Positions 1 through 8,731 of a DNA stretch of 64,000 bases are shown here, piece by piece; the first letter of the stretch is position 1, and each line of letters starts with the position of its first letter. The stretch covers positions 113,649 to 177,648 of the forward strand of contig NZ_JBHZSG010000006.1 in the NCBI RefSeq assembly GCF_043642205.1, read 5' to 3'. The stretch is from Thalassotalea_A litorea (GTDB taxonomy: Bacteria; Pseudomonadota; Gammaproteobacteria; Enterobacterales; Alteromonadaceae). The position numbers and the translations under genes are program-made. The notes under the pieces were generated by a model, which was not told the origin of the DNA, searched no databases, and worked only from the letters and a program-made list of their open reading frames with translations.

Positions 1-2
1 AG

Positions 3-1442
3 GAATTAGCGCGCGTTGCCGAGCATTATCGCCTTGATACCTACCCAAACCAGATTGAAATGATCACCTCTGAGCAAATGATGGATGCCTACGCCAGTGT
101 CGGTATGCCGATTGGTTATAATCATTGGTCATTTGGTAAAAAATTTATTCAGACCCAGCAAACCTACAAACGCGGTTACATGGGACTGGCATACGAAATC
201 GTTATCAACTCAAATCCATGCATCGCCTACTTAATGGAAGAAAACACTCTGACTATGCAGGCATTAGTGATGGCTCACGCCTGTTATGGGCACAATTCTT
301 TTTTTAAAGGCAATTACCTGTTTCGTTCCTGGACTGACGCCAGTTCCATCATTGACTATCTGCTGTTTGCCAGAAACTATATCGCCCGCTGTGAAGAGCT
401 TTATGGTGTCGATGAAGTCGAAACGACCCTTGATGCCTGCCATGCGTTAATGGCCCATGGCGTTGACCGTTACAAAAGGCCGCAACAAATCTCTCTTAAA
501 GAAGAACGCAAACGCCAGAAACAACGTCAGGAATATTTGCAATCTCAGGTTAATAGTTTGTGGCAAAAAGTCGCGAAGCCGGACCCGTCGGCCACTCAAC
601 AAAAACCTCGGTTTCCACAACAGCCGCAGGAAAATCTGCTGTATTTTATCGAAAAAAATTCGCCCTTATTGCAATCCTGGCAGCGGGAGATCGTACGCAT
701 TGTTCGTAAAATGGCACAATATTTTTATCCGCAAAAGCAGACCCAGGTAATGAACGAAGGTTGGGCCTGTTTCTGGCATTATACGTTACTTAACCACCTG
801 TATGATGAAGGCAAACTCAGCGATAAATTTATGCTGGAATTTGTTCATCACCATTCAAATGTGATTGCCCAGCCGGGATATAATAATCAGGGGTATTCTG
901 GCATCAACCCTTACGCTCTGGGTTTTCACATGTTCAGCGATATCCGTCGTATCTGTGAGCAGCCAACCGCTGAAGATAAGGAATGGTTTCCTGATTTGGC
1001 CGGCAGTGACTGGCTGGACGCTGTGCATTTTGCTATGGAAAATTTTAAGGATGAAAGTTTTATTAGTCAGTATCTTTCGCCGAAACTGATGCGTGACCTA
1101 AAGCTTTTTCACATCAAAGATGATGCTACCAGCCCTTATATTCGGGTCGAATCGATTCACAATGAAACGGGCTACCAGCGCATCCGCCAAGCGTTGTCTA
1201 ACCAATATAATCTCAGTGAAATTGAACCGAATATTCAAATTGTTGATGCCGATATCGATGGTGACAGAACCTTAACCCTAGAATATGTTCCCCATCAAAA
1301 AGTGCCGCTGCACCCGTCCCATCAGGAAGTGCTCAAACACCTGTATTATTTATGGAAATTTGACGTTAAATTAGTACAACGTGAAGAGAGTGGTAATGCC
1401 AGGATAATTGGCACCTGTCCCCCTAAGTTAGACAATGGCTAG
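3..1442 (+). CDS. ycgB: SpoVR family protein YcgB, 5' end cut by window edge
   Basis: The frame is open from the first bases of the window, so the true start lies upstream. The visible residues before the first internal ATG (position 60) already match YcgB (RLDTYP, then ITSEQMMDAY). The protein is recognised from the highly conserved SpoVR blocks: HWSFGKKF, GLAYEIVINSNPCIAYLMEEN, MAHACYGHNSFF, FRSWTDASSI and MNEGWACFWHY. About 479 residues are visible against roughly 510 in E. coli YcgB, so some 30 N-terminal residues are missing. SpoVR proteins are cytoplasmic; in Bacillus the homologue is needed for normal spore cortex, and in enterobacteria ycgB is a stationary-phase (RpoS-type) gene of unknown biochemistry, often next to yeaG/yeaH. 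Those partners would lie left of this window, which I cannot see. The family assignment is secure; the molecular role is unknown. Confidence 0.95.
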   Translation, partial: ELARVAEHYRLDTYPNQIEMITSEQMMDAYASVGMPIGYNHWSFGKKFIQTQQTYKRGYMGLAYEIVINSNPCIAYLMEENTLTMQALVMAHACYGHNSFFKGNYLFRSWTDASSIIDYLLFARNYIARCEELYGVDEVETTLDACHALMAHGVDRYKRPQQISLKEERKRQKQRQEYLQSQVNSLWQKVAKPDPSATQQKPRFPQQPQENLLYFIEKNSPLLQSWQREIVRIVRKMAQYFYPQKQTQVMNEGWACFWHYTLLNHLYDEGKLSDKFMLEFVHHHSNVIAQPGYNNQGYSGINPYALGFHMFSDIRRICEQPTAEDKEWFPDLAGSDWLDAVHFAMENFKDESFISQYLSPKLMRDLKLFHIKDDATSPYIRVESIHNETGYQRIRQALSNQYNLSEIEPNIQIVDADIDGDRTLTLEYVPHQKVPLHPSHQEVLKHLYYLWKFDVKLVQREESGNARIIGTCPPKLDNG

Positions 1443-1635
1443 AGCAAAGCTGGCTTGCGCAAGTACCCGGATTCGAGATTTTGTTGTTAAGGTGTAATTT
1501 TCTCTTCATTTATGCCCTGCAATAGCTTATCGTGGAGAGTCAAATTAGCGAGACCGCTATAATGTGCATCGATTGCATCTTGCATGGTTGGTATAATCGC
1601 TAAATCCGGTAATAATCGAGCAGGGTCGTTAATTC

Positions 1636-3048
1636 ATGGCGCAAAAGCAGGCAGCGCAATCGCAAACCAATAAAGCAGTTCGGGACAAACAAGTTGAACA
1701 ACTGAAAGTTGCCCCCCATTCCATGGAGGCTGAGCAATCGGTTCTGGGTGGCTTACTGTTAGATAATGAAGCTTGGGACAATGTGGCTGAACGCGTGGTA
1801 GCTCAGGATTTTTATTCCCGTTCGCATCGTATTATTTTCAACACCATTGGTGATTTGATTGAGAAAGGCAACCCGGTCGATTTAATCACCTTGTCAGAAG
1901 CGCTTGAAAATCAGCAACAAATCGATGATGTCGGTGGATTTGTTTATCTCGCTGAGATGATGAAAAACACGCCAAGTGCATCCAATATTTATGCTTATGC
2001 GGCGATTGTCCGAGAACGTGCCGTTACCCGTGAGCTAATTTCCGTTGCGAATGAAATCGCCGATGCGGGTTATGATCCCCAAGGTCGGGAAAGTAGTGAA
2101 TTACTCGATTTCGCTGAATCCCGGGTATTCCAGATTGCCGAACAACGGGCAAATAAATCCGAAGGTCCGGAAAACATTCACTCGGTATTGGAAAAGACCG
2201 TCGATAAAATCGAAAAATTATATGGCCAGCCCCATGATGGTGTGACCGGTGTCAGTACCGGTTTCCAGGATCTGGATAAAATGACTGCGGGTTTACAGCC
2301 CTCTGATCTGATCATTGTTGCAGCTCGTCCGTCTATGGGTAAAACCACATTTGCGATGAACCTCGCCGAAAATGCCGCCATGATGCAGGATAAACCCGCA
2401 TTAATATTCTCACTAGAGATGCCTTCCGAGCAAATCATGATGAGGATGCTCGCGTCTTTAGGCCGCATAGATCAAACCAAGATACGTACCGGTCAGTTAG
2501 GCGATGAAGATTGGGCTCGTTTATCATCGACTATGGGGTTGTTGATCGAAAAAGGCAAAATGTTTGTCGACGATGCTTCTGGTCTGACACCAACAGAAGT
2601 GCGCTCTCGTGCCCGTCGTATCCACCGTGATCACGGTGGCTTGTCGATGATAATGATCGATTATCTGCAATTGATGCGGGTTCCGTCCTTTAGTGATAAC
2701 CGTACCTTGGAAATTGCGGAAATTTCCCGTTCATTAAAAGCCCTCGCTAAAGAACTGCAAGTACCGGTTATTGCCTTGTCTCAGCTAAACCGTAGTTTGG
2801 AGCAACGAGCGGATAAACGTCCGGTAAACTCAGACTTACGTGAATCAGGCTCAATCGAGCAGGATGCGGATTTGATTATGTTTATCTATCGAGATGAGGT
2901 TTATCACGATGATTCACCGGACAAAGGCACCGCAGAAATCATTATCGGTAAACAGCGTAACGGTCCGATCGGCCGGGTGCGTTTGACCTTCCAGGGACAA
3001 TTCTCCCGCTTTGATAATTACGCCGGTCAGGCGTTTGAAGAAGACTAA
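1636..3048 (+). CDS. dnaB: Replicative DNA helicase DnaB
   Basis: Hexameric 5'-3' helicase that unwinds DNA ahead of the replication fork and recruits primase. The 470-residue length is typical. The N-terminal domain (about residues 25-130, beginning PHSMEAEQSVLGGLL) is followed by a linker and the RecA-like C-terminal domain with Walker A ARPSMGKTTFA near residue 230, Walker B-type MIMIDYLQLM and the SQLNRSLEQR arginine-finger region. No intein interrupts it. The ATG start is preceded by a GAGCAGGG-like stretch. The 193-bp gap upstream separates it from ycgB and shows no gene. The stop is followed after 21 bp by alr on the same strand, so the two are probably co-transcribed, an order also seen in other gammaproteobacteria. 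Confidence 0.97.
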   Translation: MAQKQAAQSQTNKAVRDKQVEQLKVAPHSMEAEQSVLGGLLLDNEAWDNVAERVVAQDFYSRSHRIIFNTIGDLIEKGNPVDLITLSEALENQQQIDDVGGFVYLAEMMKNTPSASNIYAYAAIVRERAVTRELISVANEIADAGYDPQGRESSELLDFAESRVFQIAEQRANKSEGPENIHSVLEKTVDKIEKLYGQPHDGVTGVSTGFQDLDKMTAGLQPSDLIIVAARPSMGKTTFAMNLAENAAMMQDKPALIFSLEMPSEQIMMRMLASLGRIDQTKIRTGQLGDEDWARLSSTMGLLIEKGKMFVDDASGLTPTEVRSRARRIHRDHGGLSMIMIDYLQLMRVPSFSDNRTLEIAEISRSLKALAKELQVPVIALSQLNRSLEQRADKRPVNSDLRESGSIEQDADLIMFIYRDEVYHDDSPDKGTAEIIIGKQRNGPIGRVRLTFQGQFSRFDNYAGQAFEED

Positions 3049-3069
3049 TAACGAGTTTGCAGGACTGAT

Positions 3070-4161
3070 ATGCAGGCAATTGCCACCGCGGATATTCACT
3101 TAAGTGCTCTTGACCACAACCTTGCCCTGGTAAAACACCTGGCGCCAGAAACCAAGGTTTTGGCGTTGTTAAAGGCAAATGCCTACGGACATGGTGCGTT
3201 GACGGTTGCACGCCATTTAAACGGTTCTGCTGACGCCTATGGCGTTGCTCGTATTGATGAGGCTATTGCGCTGCGCGAAGCAGGCATCAATACCCCGTTG
3301 GTCTTGATGGAAGGTTTTTTTTCGGCAACAGAATTGCCCCTGATTATCGAACATAATTTACAGCTTGTGGTTCACTGTGAGTATCAGTTACAAGCGCTTG
3401 AAGCACTAGCATCTGAGCACTTAAATGCACTAAAAGTCTGGTTAAAAGTCGACACCGGGATGCATCGTTTAGGCATAGAACCCGAACTGTTTTCATCCTT
3501 TTACCAGCGTCTTAAGGCCTGCCAGAGCGTGCAGGAAAACATCATCGTAATTAGTCATCTGAGTAGCTCTGACGAGTTGCAAAGTGATGTAACACCGCAA
3601 CAAATCGCTTTGTTTAATGACTGTTGTGGCAATGGTGATTTTGAACGTTCACTGGCCAATTCAGGTGCCATCATGGCCTGGCCAGAGAGCCATTATCAAT
3701 GGGTTCGCCCTGGGGTTATGCTGTATGGTGTAAATCCTTTGTACCCGGTAAGTATTGACGGGGCTCAGTTACGGCCGGTGATGACCTTGCGTTCGTCGTT
3801 GATAGCGATAAAACCGATTCATGCTGGCGACAGTGTTGGCTATGGTGCCACTTATACTGCCAAAGAAGATACCAACATTGGTGTCGTGGCGATTGGCTAT
3901 GGTGATGGTTATCCCCGTCATGCAAAGGCCGGCACGCCGGTATTGGTTAACGGGCGAAAAGTCCCGTTAGTTGGTCGGGTTTCTATGGATATGATCACGG
4001 TGGATTTAGGCGCCGACAGTCAGGCGAAAATTGGTGATTATGTTGAGCTTTGGGGCAAGAACCTGGCGATTGAAGAAGTTGCCGAAAACGCCGAAACCAT
4101 TGCCTATGAATTGTTATGTAATATCACCGCTAGGGTGAAAATAGACGTTTTATCAAACTAG
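3070..4161 (+). CDS. alr: Alanine racemase
   Basis: PLP-dependent racemase converting L-alanine to D-alanine for peptidoglycan; cytoplasmic. The 363-residue chain has the N-terminal PLP-binding TIM barrel with Lys35 in LLKANAYGHG, and the C-terminal beta domain with the catalytic tyrosine at residue 258 (GYGATY), followed by IGYGDGYPR and GRVSMDMITVDL. Both catalytic residues are present. It lies 21 bp after dnaB on the same strand. Downstream, positions 4187-4215 hold TTCCCGC/GCGGGAA arms that could fold but lack a T-run. Whether a second racemase (dadX type) exists elsewhere cannot be judged here. Confidence 0.96.
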   Translation: MQAIATADIHLSALDHNLALVKHLAPETKVLALLKANAYGHGALTVARHLNGSADAYGVARIDEAIALREAGINTPLVLMEGFFSATELPLIIEHNLQLVVHCEYQLQALEALASEHLNALKVWLKVDTGMHRLGIEPELFSSFYQRLKACQSVQENIIVISHLSSSDELQSDVTPQQIALFNDCCGNGDFERSLANSGAIMAWPESHYQWVRPGVMLYGVNPLYPVSIDGAQLRPVMTLRSSLIAIKPIHAGDSVGYGATYTAKEDTNIGVVAIGYGDGYPRHAKAGTPVLVNGRKVPLVGRVSMDMITVDLGADSQAKIGDYVELWGKNLAIEEVAENAETIAYELLCNITARVKIDVLSN

Positions 4162-4264
4162 GACTATATTGTTTATATTCCCTGTTTTCCCGCAGTCGGC
4201 AGCAGATGGCGGGAAGTGAGTAAGCATCAACGCTTAACAATTAAATTGATAAAAGGTCTTCACC

Positions 4265-4477
4265 ATGGATACCAATAACGAAGCAATTACAGTGCTGTAT
4301 TATGACCAAACAGATATGACGTCGATTTGCGCCGAAGTGCTCACCAATCTTGACGTTGAAAAAAATCAACGGGTAATTTTGCCGCAAGGATATCGGGACG
4401 ATAAAATCATCGTTGCGATCTTAGATGGCGACTGCCATGTCCGTAACTCTTTAGGTGACCGCCAGGTCTATTCCTGA
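4265..4477 (+). CDS. Small conserved protein, TIGR02922-like
   Basis: A 70-residue soluble protein with no membrane segment or signal peptide. Its composition is balanced and its codon use matches the neighbours. It has an ATG start preceded at a suitable distance by AAGG (AAAAGGTCTTCACC). The layout (ITVLYYDQ at the N terminus, then NQRVILPQGYRDDKIIVAILDGDCHVRNSLGDR) resembles the short paralogous family known from Colwellia and Shewanella under the name TIGR02922; that match is from memory and was not searched. Function is unknown. It stands alone between alr and the convergent zur gene, about 100 bp after alr. Confidence 0.75.
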   Translation: MDTNNEAITVLYYDQTDMTSICAEVLTNLDVEKNQRVILPQGYRDDKIIVAILDGDCHVRNSLGDRQVYS

Positions 4478-4507
4478 ACCGTTGTACGGGCCGCAATAAT
4501 TAATGAA

Positions 4508-4942
4508 TTATTGGCAGGTCTGACAGGTACCATGTGCCTCGACGATTTGATGATTAATGGTGAACCCACTGGCATCTGCCATTGCTCTCATCGCCAAATC
4601 CAGGTGCCCCGATTGGATTTCCTCAACGTGCCCGCAAGTATCGCAAATCAATAATTGAACCGGATGTGAGCAATCACTAAAGTGGTGGCACAGGACAAAG
4701 GCGTTGATGGACTCTATTTTATGGACAAAGCCCTGTTTCGATAAAAAATCTAAGGCTCGATAGACGGTGGCCGGTTTAGCTCCGGGATCTACCGCTTGTA
4801 ATTTTTCCAGCAGATCATAGGCACCGATGGCCTGTTCATTTTCGGCCATTAACATAAACACTTGTTCACGTGCATTGGTTAACCTGGCACCGCGTTGTTT
4901 GCAGGTTTTCTGGGCTTGTTGTAGGAGCTCTTGTGCCTTCAT
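4508..4942 (-). CDS. zur: Zinc uptake regulator Zur (Fur family)
   Basis: Zinc-responsive repressor of the Fur family, 144 residues. The N-terminal winged helix (residues about 15-85) contains the Zur-like AKPATVYRALDFLSKQGFVH, and the C-terminal dimerisation domain has the structural zinc cysteines in ICDTCG and, at the very C terminus, GTCQTCQ, plus the VEAHG element typical of Zur rather than Fur. It lacks the His-rich tail seen in E. coli Zur. No Zur-regulated transporter (znuABC) is adjacent, and no convincing Zur box was seen in its 230-bp upstream gap. The stop codon overlaps a perfect AT-rich hairpin (4494-4513, 8-bp arms), which may separate it from the convergent small gene. Confidence 0.9.
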   Translation of the reverse strand: MKAQELLQQAQKTCKQRGARLTNAREQVFMLMAENEQAIGAYDLLEKLQAVDPGAKPATVYRALDFLSKQGFVHKIESINAFVLCHHFSDCSHPVQLLICDTCGHVEEIQSGHLDLAMRAMADASGFTINHQIVEAHGTCQTCQ

Positions 4943-5178
4943 AATGGTGTTGGACTATGACTTTTCATTCAGTGTAACACAGTCATTGGTTTTCCTTAAA
5001 CCAGAGTGAAACGTGACATGTTTACAAAGAGTCGGGGATTAATTGCCCTAATTAGGAGATTAAATTTTCTCCACAAGCAAAGCTGTACTAACATATAAAC
5101 AGAGATAATTGAGAATAACCGTATGACGTCCAAGCGATTTGATTAAGCAGTTCAAAATGCTGACATTGAGATTTGTTT

Positions 5179-6477
5179 ATGAACTTTCGCTTTCCATTGT
5201 CAATTTTATTGATATTGGTGTTCGCCTCTCCAGTGTTTGTCTGTAAGGCTCAAAACCAACCAACCTTATTTATGGATGGTAAGGTTTGGGATCCTGCACT
5301 GGGTTTTGTAAAAAAAGATTTATGTGTACTCAGACAAAAATTTGTGGTCCTGAGCAAGTGCTTTCGCTCGCAAAAAAAGGTCTCTCTGGTCGATTATTTT
5401 CTCGTTCCCCCCCTGGCTGACGCGCAACACTATGTCGCCGCCGTCGATAAAACCCGAAGTGATGCACTACTTCGCAGCGGCGTTTTTTACACTATGAATG
5501 CCAACGCTTCCAGCACCGACTTACCGCGCTTTAAGAGTTTTTTCAGCAGTCCTACAACCTATGATATGGCCTTAATGCAAGGTGCCATCACCTCCGATTT
5601 TAAAGAGATTGATAATAGCCTGGCGGGCCTTGCGCCAACGCCATACGAACTGAACAAAAGCGGTTCTAATCAGGTTTATCGCATCAAGGACAAATTCGAT
5701 ATTCCCAAAACCGCGAAACAACTCAGTGAACAGGGAAGTCAGTTGGTTAAAGTGTTTCTCTATCATTCAGAGCGACATCACTCCCGAAAAAACCGGTTGG
5801 ATGTTGACACTACTTATGGCGTAGATCCTGAGCTAATGGCCAATGTCGTGGAAACCTTCCATCACTACGGCATTAAGGTAATGGCTCAGGTAGAAACTGA
5901 CTTTGACACTCGTATTGCGGCAGAAGCAGGGGTCGATTTTATCACCCAGTTACCAGGGCATAGCCTTAGCAATGACGACTCGATTCAGCAAAGCGCTAAG
6001 CTGTCGATGAAAACCATTCAGGCGATACAGAAAAACCAGGTGAAAGTGATCCCGGTTTATCATCTTGCCCGCACCGTAGCCCGGCAAAGCGGCAAAAACG
6101 TAGACAATAACTCTGGATTACAGCAACATTATCAATTGCAGCGCAATAACTTACAAATGCTGCAGGCGTACAGTATTCCAATTTTAATGGGGAGCGGTGG
6201 GTATGCCAGGGTGTTTGACGAGGCCAAACACTATTACTTAATCGGTGCCTTTTCTCGTCAGGAAACCTTAAACACGATTTTTTCTACATCACGTCACCTT
6301 TTCCCAAAACGGAAAATTGGTTGTTTTGATGTCGGTTGTGATGCCAGCTTTCTGGTTCTGGCAAAAGACCCTGGAGAAGGGTTGGAGACGCTCAACCGCA
6401 TCGAGTATTCAATGAAACAGGGGCAGCAAATCGTGGCGCCATCAAAAGTACTGCGTCCAAGGTTTCGTCGCAAATAA
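5179..6477 (+). CDS. Exported amidohydrolase-fold protein lacking metal ligands (probable pseudoenzyme)
   Basis: A 432-residue protein with an N-terminal signal peptide (FPLSILLILVFASPVFVCKA). I chose the ATG at 5179 over an upstream TTG at 5173. The sequence follows the imidazolonepropionase-like amidohydrolase plan: a short beta-sandwich strand (LFMDGKVWDP), the segment where DxHxH is expected, a central lysine (QLVKVFLY), the two later histidine positions, and a C-terminal sandwich. The ligands themselves are substituted: the HxH segment reads ADAQHY, the AHVET-type position reads MAQVETDFD, the NHLPG-type position reads ITQLPG, and the GSD position reads GSGGY. Catalysis by the usual binuclear metal centre is therefore unlikely. 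It is monocistronic, between zur and the AraC-type regulator. A cysteine inside the leader (FVCKA) could also suggest lipidation, but the box is not convincing. Confidence 0.75.
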   Translation: MNFRFPLSILLILVFASPVFVCKAQNQPTLFMDGKVWDPALGFVKKDLCVLRQKFVVLSKCFRSQKKVSLVDYFLVPPLADAQHYVAAVDKTRSDALLRSGVFYTMNANASSTDLPRFKSFFSSPTTYDMALMQGAITSDFKEIDNSLAGLAPTPYELNKSGSNQVYRIKDKFDIPKTAKQLSEQGSQLVKVFLYHSERHHSRKNRLDVDTTYGVDPELMANVVETFHHYGIKVMAQVETDFDTRIAAEAGVDFITQLPGHSLSNDDSIQQSAKLSMKTIQAIQKNQVKVIPVYHLARTVARQSGKNVDNNSGLQQHYQLQRNNLQMLQAYSIPILMGSGGYARVFDEAKHYYLIGAFSRQETLNTIFSTSRHLFPKRKIGCFDVGCDASFLVLAKDPGEGLETLNRIEYSMKQGQQIVAPSKVLRPRFRRK

Positions 6478-6575
6478 TCAGCAGCCTTTCCTTTAGCCAT
6501 CATGTTTATCGAACCTAAACATAACATAACCTCCATTTATCCTTGCCGGATCGTCAACGTCTGGAGCTATCGGCA

Positions 6576-7307
6576 CTAGCGTTGTCGAATTTCAGAAGGT
6601 TGCTCTGCAAACATACTTTTATATTGACGACAAAAGTAACTGTGATCGGTAAAGCCTGTTTTGTATGCCACCTCGGCAATGGGTAACTGGGTTTCTAATA
6701 AGAGTTTTCGAGCTTTTTCTAATCGAAATTCATTGATGAACTGTTTTGGCGTCTTACCCAAATGTTTTTTAAAGCGACGTTCAAGCGCGCTAATCGATAA
6801 ACAGGTGATTTGCGCCAGGGTTTCGATGGCTATTTGCTGTTGATAATGTTGCTTGATGTATTCCAGTGGAATATGGATCGCATCAAGGGATTTAAATAGT
6901 TGCGGTGTTTTGCCAAGCGACCGGGTATAACCGTAGGAGCCAATAATCTGCCCCTGCTCATCTTTAATGGGGCGCTTAGTGGTCGTAAACCAGCCAATAT
7001 CTTCCCCTTCCAGTACATTCATCTCGATGCGGTTGGTCACCAGTTCACCGGCGAGAATGCGCTGATCGTCGCGGATAAATTGCTTGGCAATATGATGTGG
7101 GGAAAAGGCATAATCGGATTGTCCCAATATCTTGTCCAATTGGTTAATCCCCAGGTTATCGAGAAACGCCTGATTGGCATATAAGATTTGTGATTGAGTG
7201 TCTTTCACCCAGAACAAAATGTCCGGAATGAACTCAAAAATTGTTATGAGTTGTTCCGAATTAAAATTTTTCAGCTGTCGTAAATAGTCCATTAGCCTGC
7301 ACGCCAT
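6576..7307 (-). CDS. PAS domain-containing AraC family transcriptional regulator
   Basis: A 243-residue cytoplasmic regulator. The N-terminal half (about 15-125) is a PAS sensor: IPDILFWVKDTQSQILYANQAF, later TTKRPIKDEQGQIIGSYGYTRSL. The C-terminal half (about 140-243) is an AraC/XylS double helix-turn-helix, with ISALERRFKKHLGKTPKQFI for the first and IAEVAYKTGFTDHSYFCRQYK for the second. An alternative start at 7292 (MDYLRQL) is possible. It is divergent from the sugar-oxidation operon at 7522, and the shared 214-bp gap holds a phased direct repeat suited to an AraC dimer. It probably activates that operon in response to a small molecule bound by the PAS domain. A convergent gene precedes its stop, with a small hairpin at 6502-6522 between them. 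Confidence 0.9.
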   Translation of the reverse strand: MACRLMDYLRQLKNFNSEQLITIFEFIPDILFWVKDTQSQILYANQAFLDNLGINQLDKILGQSDYAFSPHHIAKQFIRDDQRILAGELVTNRIEMNVLEGEDIGWFTTTKRPIKDEQGQIIGSYGYTRSLGKTPQLFKSLDAIHIPLEYIKQHYQQQIAIETLAQITCLSISALERRFKKHLGKTPKQFINEFRLEKARKLLLETQLPIAEVAYKTGFTDHSYFCRQYKSMFAEQPSEIRQR

Positions 7308-7315
7308 GAGTTATT

Positions 7316-7341
7316 TTCATTCATAGTACGCTATGAATGAA
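7316..7341. promoter_or_regulatory. Perfect inverted repeat in the leader of the AraC-type gene
   Basis: Eleven-base arms (TTCATTCATAG and CTATGAATGAA) flank a TACG spacer exactly. The site lies immediately upstream of the PAS-AraC gene, on its 5' leader. It could be an operator for a separate repressor or a hairpin in the leader RNA. Its half-sites do not resemble the direct repeat further upstream. Confidence 0.5.
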
Positions 7342-7353
7342 TTTTTTTAAACG

Positions 7354-7384
7354 CCGATTTTGTACAAATTGTGTCCGATTTTGT
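7354..7384 (+). promoter_or_regulatory. Phased direct repeat, candidate AraC-family operator
   Basis: The 10-mer CCGATTTTGT occurs twice, at 7354-7363 and 7375-7384, start-to-start distance 21 bp, i.e. two helical turns on the same DNA face. AraC-family activators typically bind two direct half-sites with this spacing. It sits between the divergent PAS-AraC gene and the operon beginning at 7522, about 140 bp upstream of the latter. Confidence 0.6.
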
Positions 7385-7521
7385 GTTAACGCTATTGTTA
7401 AACAAACGATAGACTCAAATAGTACCTGTCTGTTTCTCCGTTTTCCCTAACAATAATCGGAGAAAAGTTAGCGTACCAGTATCTGCTTGTTTTACCTATT
7501 AATAATCAAAAGAAGGGCAGT

Positions 7522-8712
7522 ATGGATTCAAAAACAAGAAAAATTCGTATGGGGATGGTCGGCGGTGGCCAAGGTGCATTTATTGGTGAAGTGCATCGCA
7601 TGGCGGCAGCGCTGGATGGTAAGATTGAACTCGTTTGTGGGGCATTCAGTCGCAATCCTGAAAATTGCGCCAGTACCGGAAAAGCTTTGTGCCTCGACCC
7701 GAACCGAAGTTATACCAGCTATCAGCAAATGTTTGCGATGGAGGCGGAACTTCCTGCCGAGCAACGCATGGATTTCGTGGCGATAGTCACTCCTAATAAT
7801 TCCCACTTTGACATTGCCAAACTTGCTCTTGAGCATGGCTTTCATGTCTTATCTGACAAACCTGCAACCTTTAACCTGCAAGAGGCTCTCGACCTAAAGC
7901 AATTAATTAATCAGCATCAACGATTATACGCACTCACCCATACCTACAACGGTTATCCCATGGTGAAACAGGCGAAAGCCATGGTTGCCAATGGTGAGCT
8001 TGGCAAGGTTCGCAAAGTGGTGGTGGAGTATCCTCAAGGGTGGTTGGCCGCCGAACCGGATAGTGATAACAAACAAGCTGCCTGGCGCCTGGATCCCGCA
8101 CAAAGTGGGATCAGTTGTTGTATGGGGGATATTGGGGTTCATGCCGCGAACCTAGCCGAATACATCTGTGGCGATCATATTGATCAAATTTGTGCCGATT
8201 TAAATTCCATCGTTGCTGGCAGAGAGCTGGACGATGACGGCGTGGTGTTATTGAAATTTGCCAAGGGCGCAAAAGGCGTGTTGATGGCAAGCCAGATATC
8301 CGTCGGAGAAGAGAATGCGTTAAATATTCGTATTTATGGTGAGCATGCGGGGTTGAAATGGTCGCAGCAGGAACCGAATAGTCTTTGGCAGGTATTCAAT
8401 GACAAACCTGCCAAGTTATACCGTACCGGTGTTGGCGACCTCTATCCAGGGGCGCAGGCTGCAACTCGCACACCAGCAGGACACCCGGAAGGATACCTTG
8501 AAGCTTTTGCCAATATCTATGGTAATTTTGCCGCGCAACTTCATGCCTTCAATAACCAACATACCTGTGACAATCAAACCTTTGATGTCCCAGGAATTGA
8601 AGAGGCGATTCGCGGCATGGCATTTATCGAAAATACGGTTTCAGCAAGTAGCTCAGAACAAAAATGGCATCCGTTGTCACTAACACCAACACCAGCACCA
8701 TCGAAACGTTAA
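7522..8712 (+). CDS. Gfo/Idh/MocA family NAD(P)-dependent oxidoreductase
   Basis: A 396-residue cytoplasmic dehydrogenase of the glucose-fructose oxidoreductase/inositol dehydrogenase family. The N-terminal Rossmann domain starts with GMVGGGQGAF, and the family's EKP-type motif appears as SDKPATF with Lys113. The C-terminal sheet domain contains CCMGDIGVHAANLAEYICG, whose Asp and His are the usual catalytic pair. No signal peptide is present. Homologues oxidise the 2-, 3- or other hydroxyls of sugars and cyclitols. AAGAAGGGCAG precedes the start. It is the first gene of a same-strand run that continues with a TIM-barrel protein 19 bp downstream, so it probably handles the keto-sugar made or used by that pathway. 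Substrate unknown. Confidence 0.9.
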   Translation: MDSKTRKIRMGMVGGGQGAFIGEVHRMAAALDGKIELVCGAFSRNPENCASTGKALCLDPNRSYTSYQQMFAMEAELPAEQRMDFVAIVTPNNSHFDIAKLALEHGFHVLSDKPATFNLQEALDLKQLINQHQRLYALTHTYNGYPMVKQAKAMVANGELGKVRKVVVEYPQGWLAAEPDSDNKQAAWRLDPAQSGISCCMGDIGVHAANLAEYICGDHIDQICADLNSIVAGRELDDDGVVLLKFAKGAKGVLMASQISVGEENALNIRIYGEHAGLKWSQQEPNSLWQVFNDKPAKLYRTGVGDLYPGAQAATRTPAGHPEGYLEAFANIYGNFAAQLHAFNNQHTCDNQTFDVPGIEEAIRGMAFIENTVSASSSEQKWHPLSLTPTPAPSKR

Positions 8713-8731
8713 TTTACAAGGAAGCCAAATA

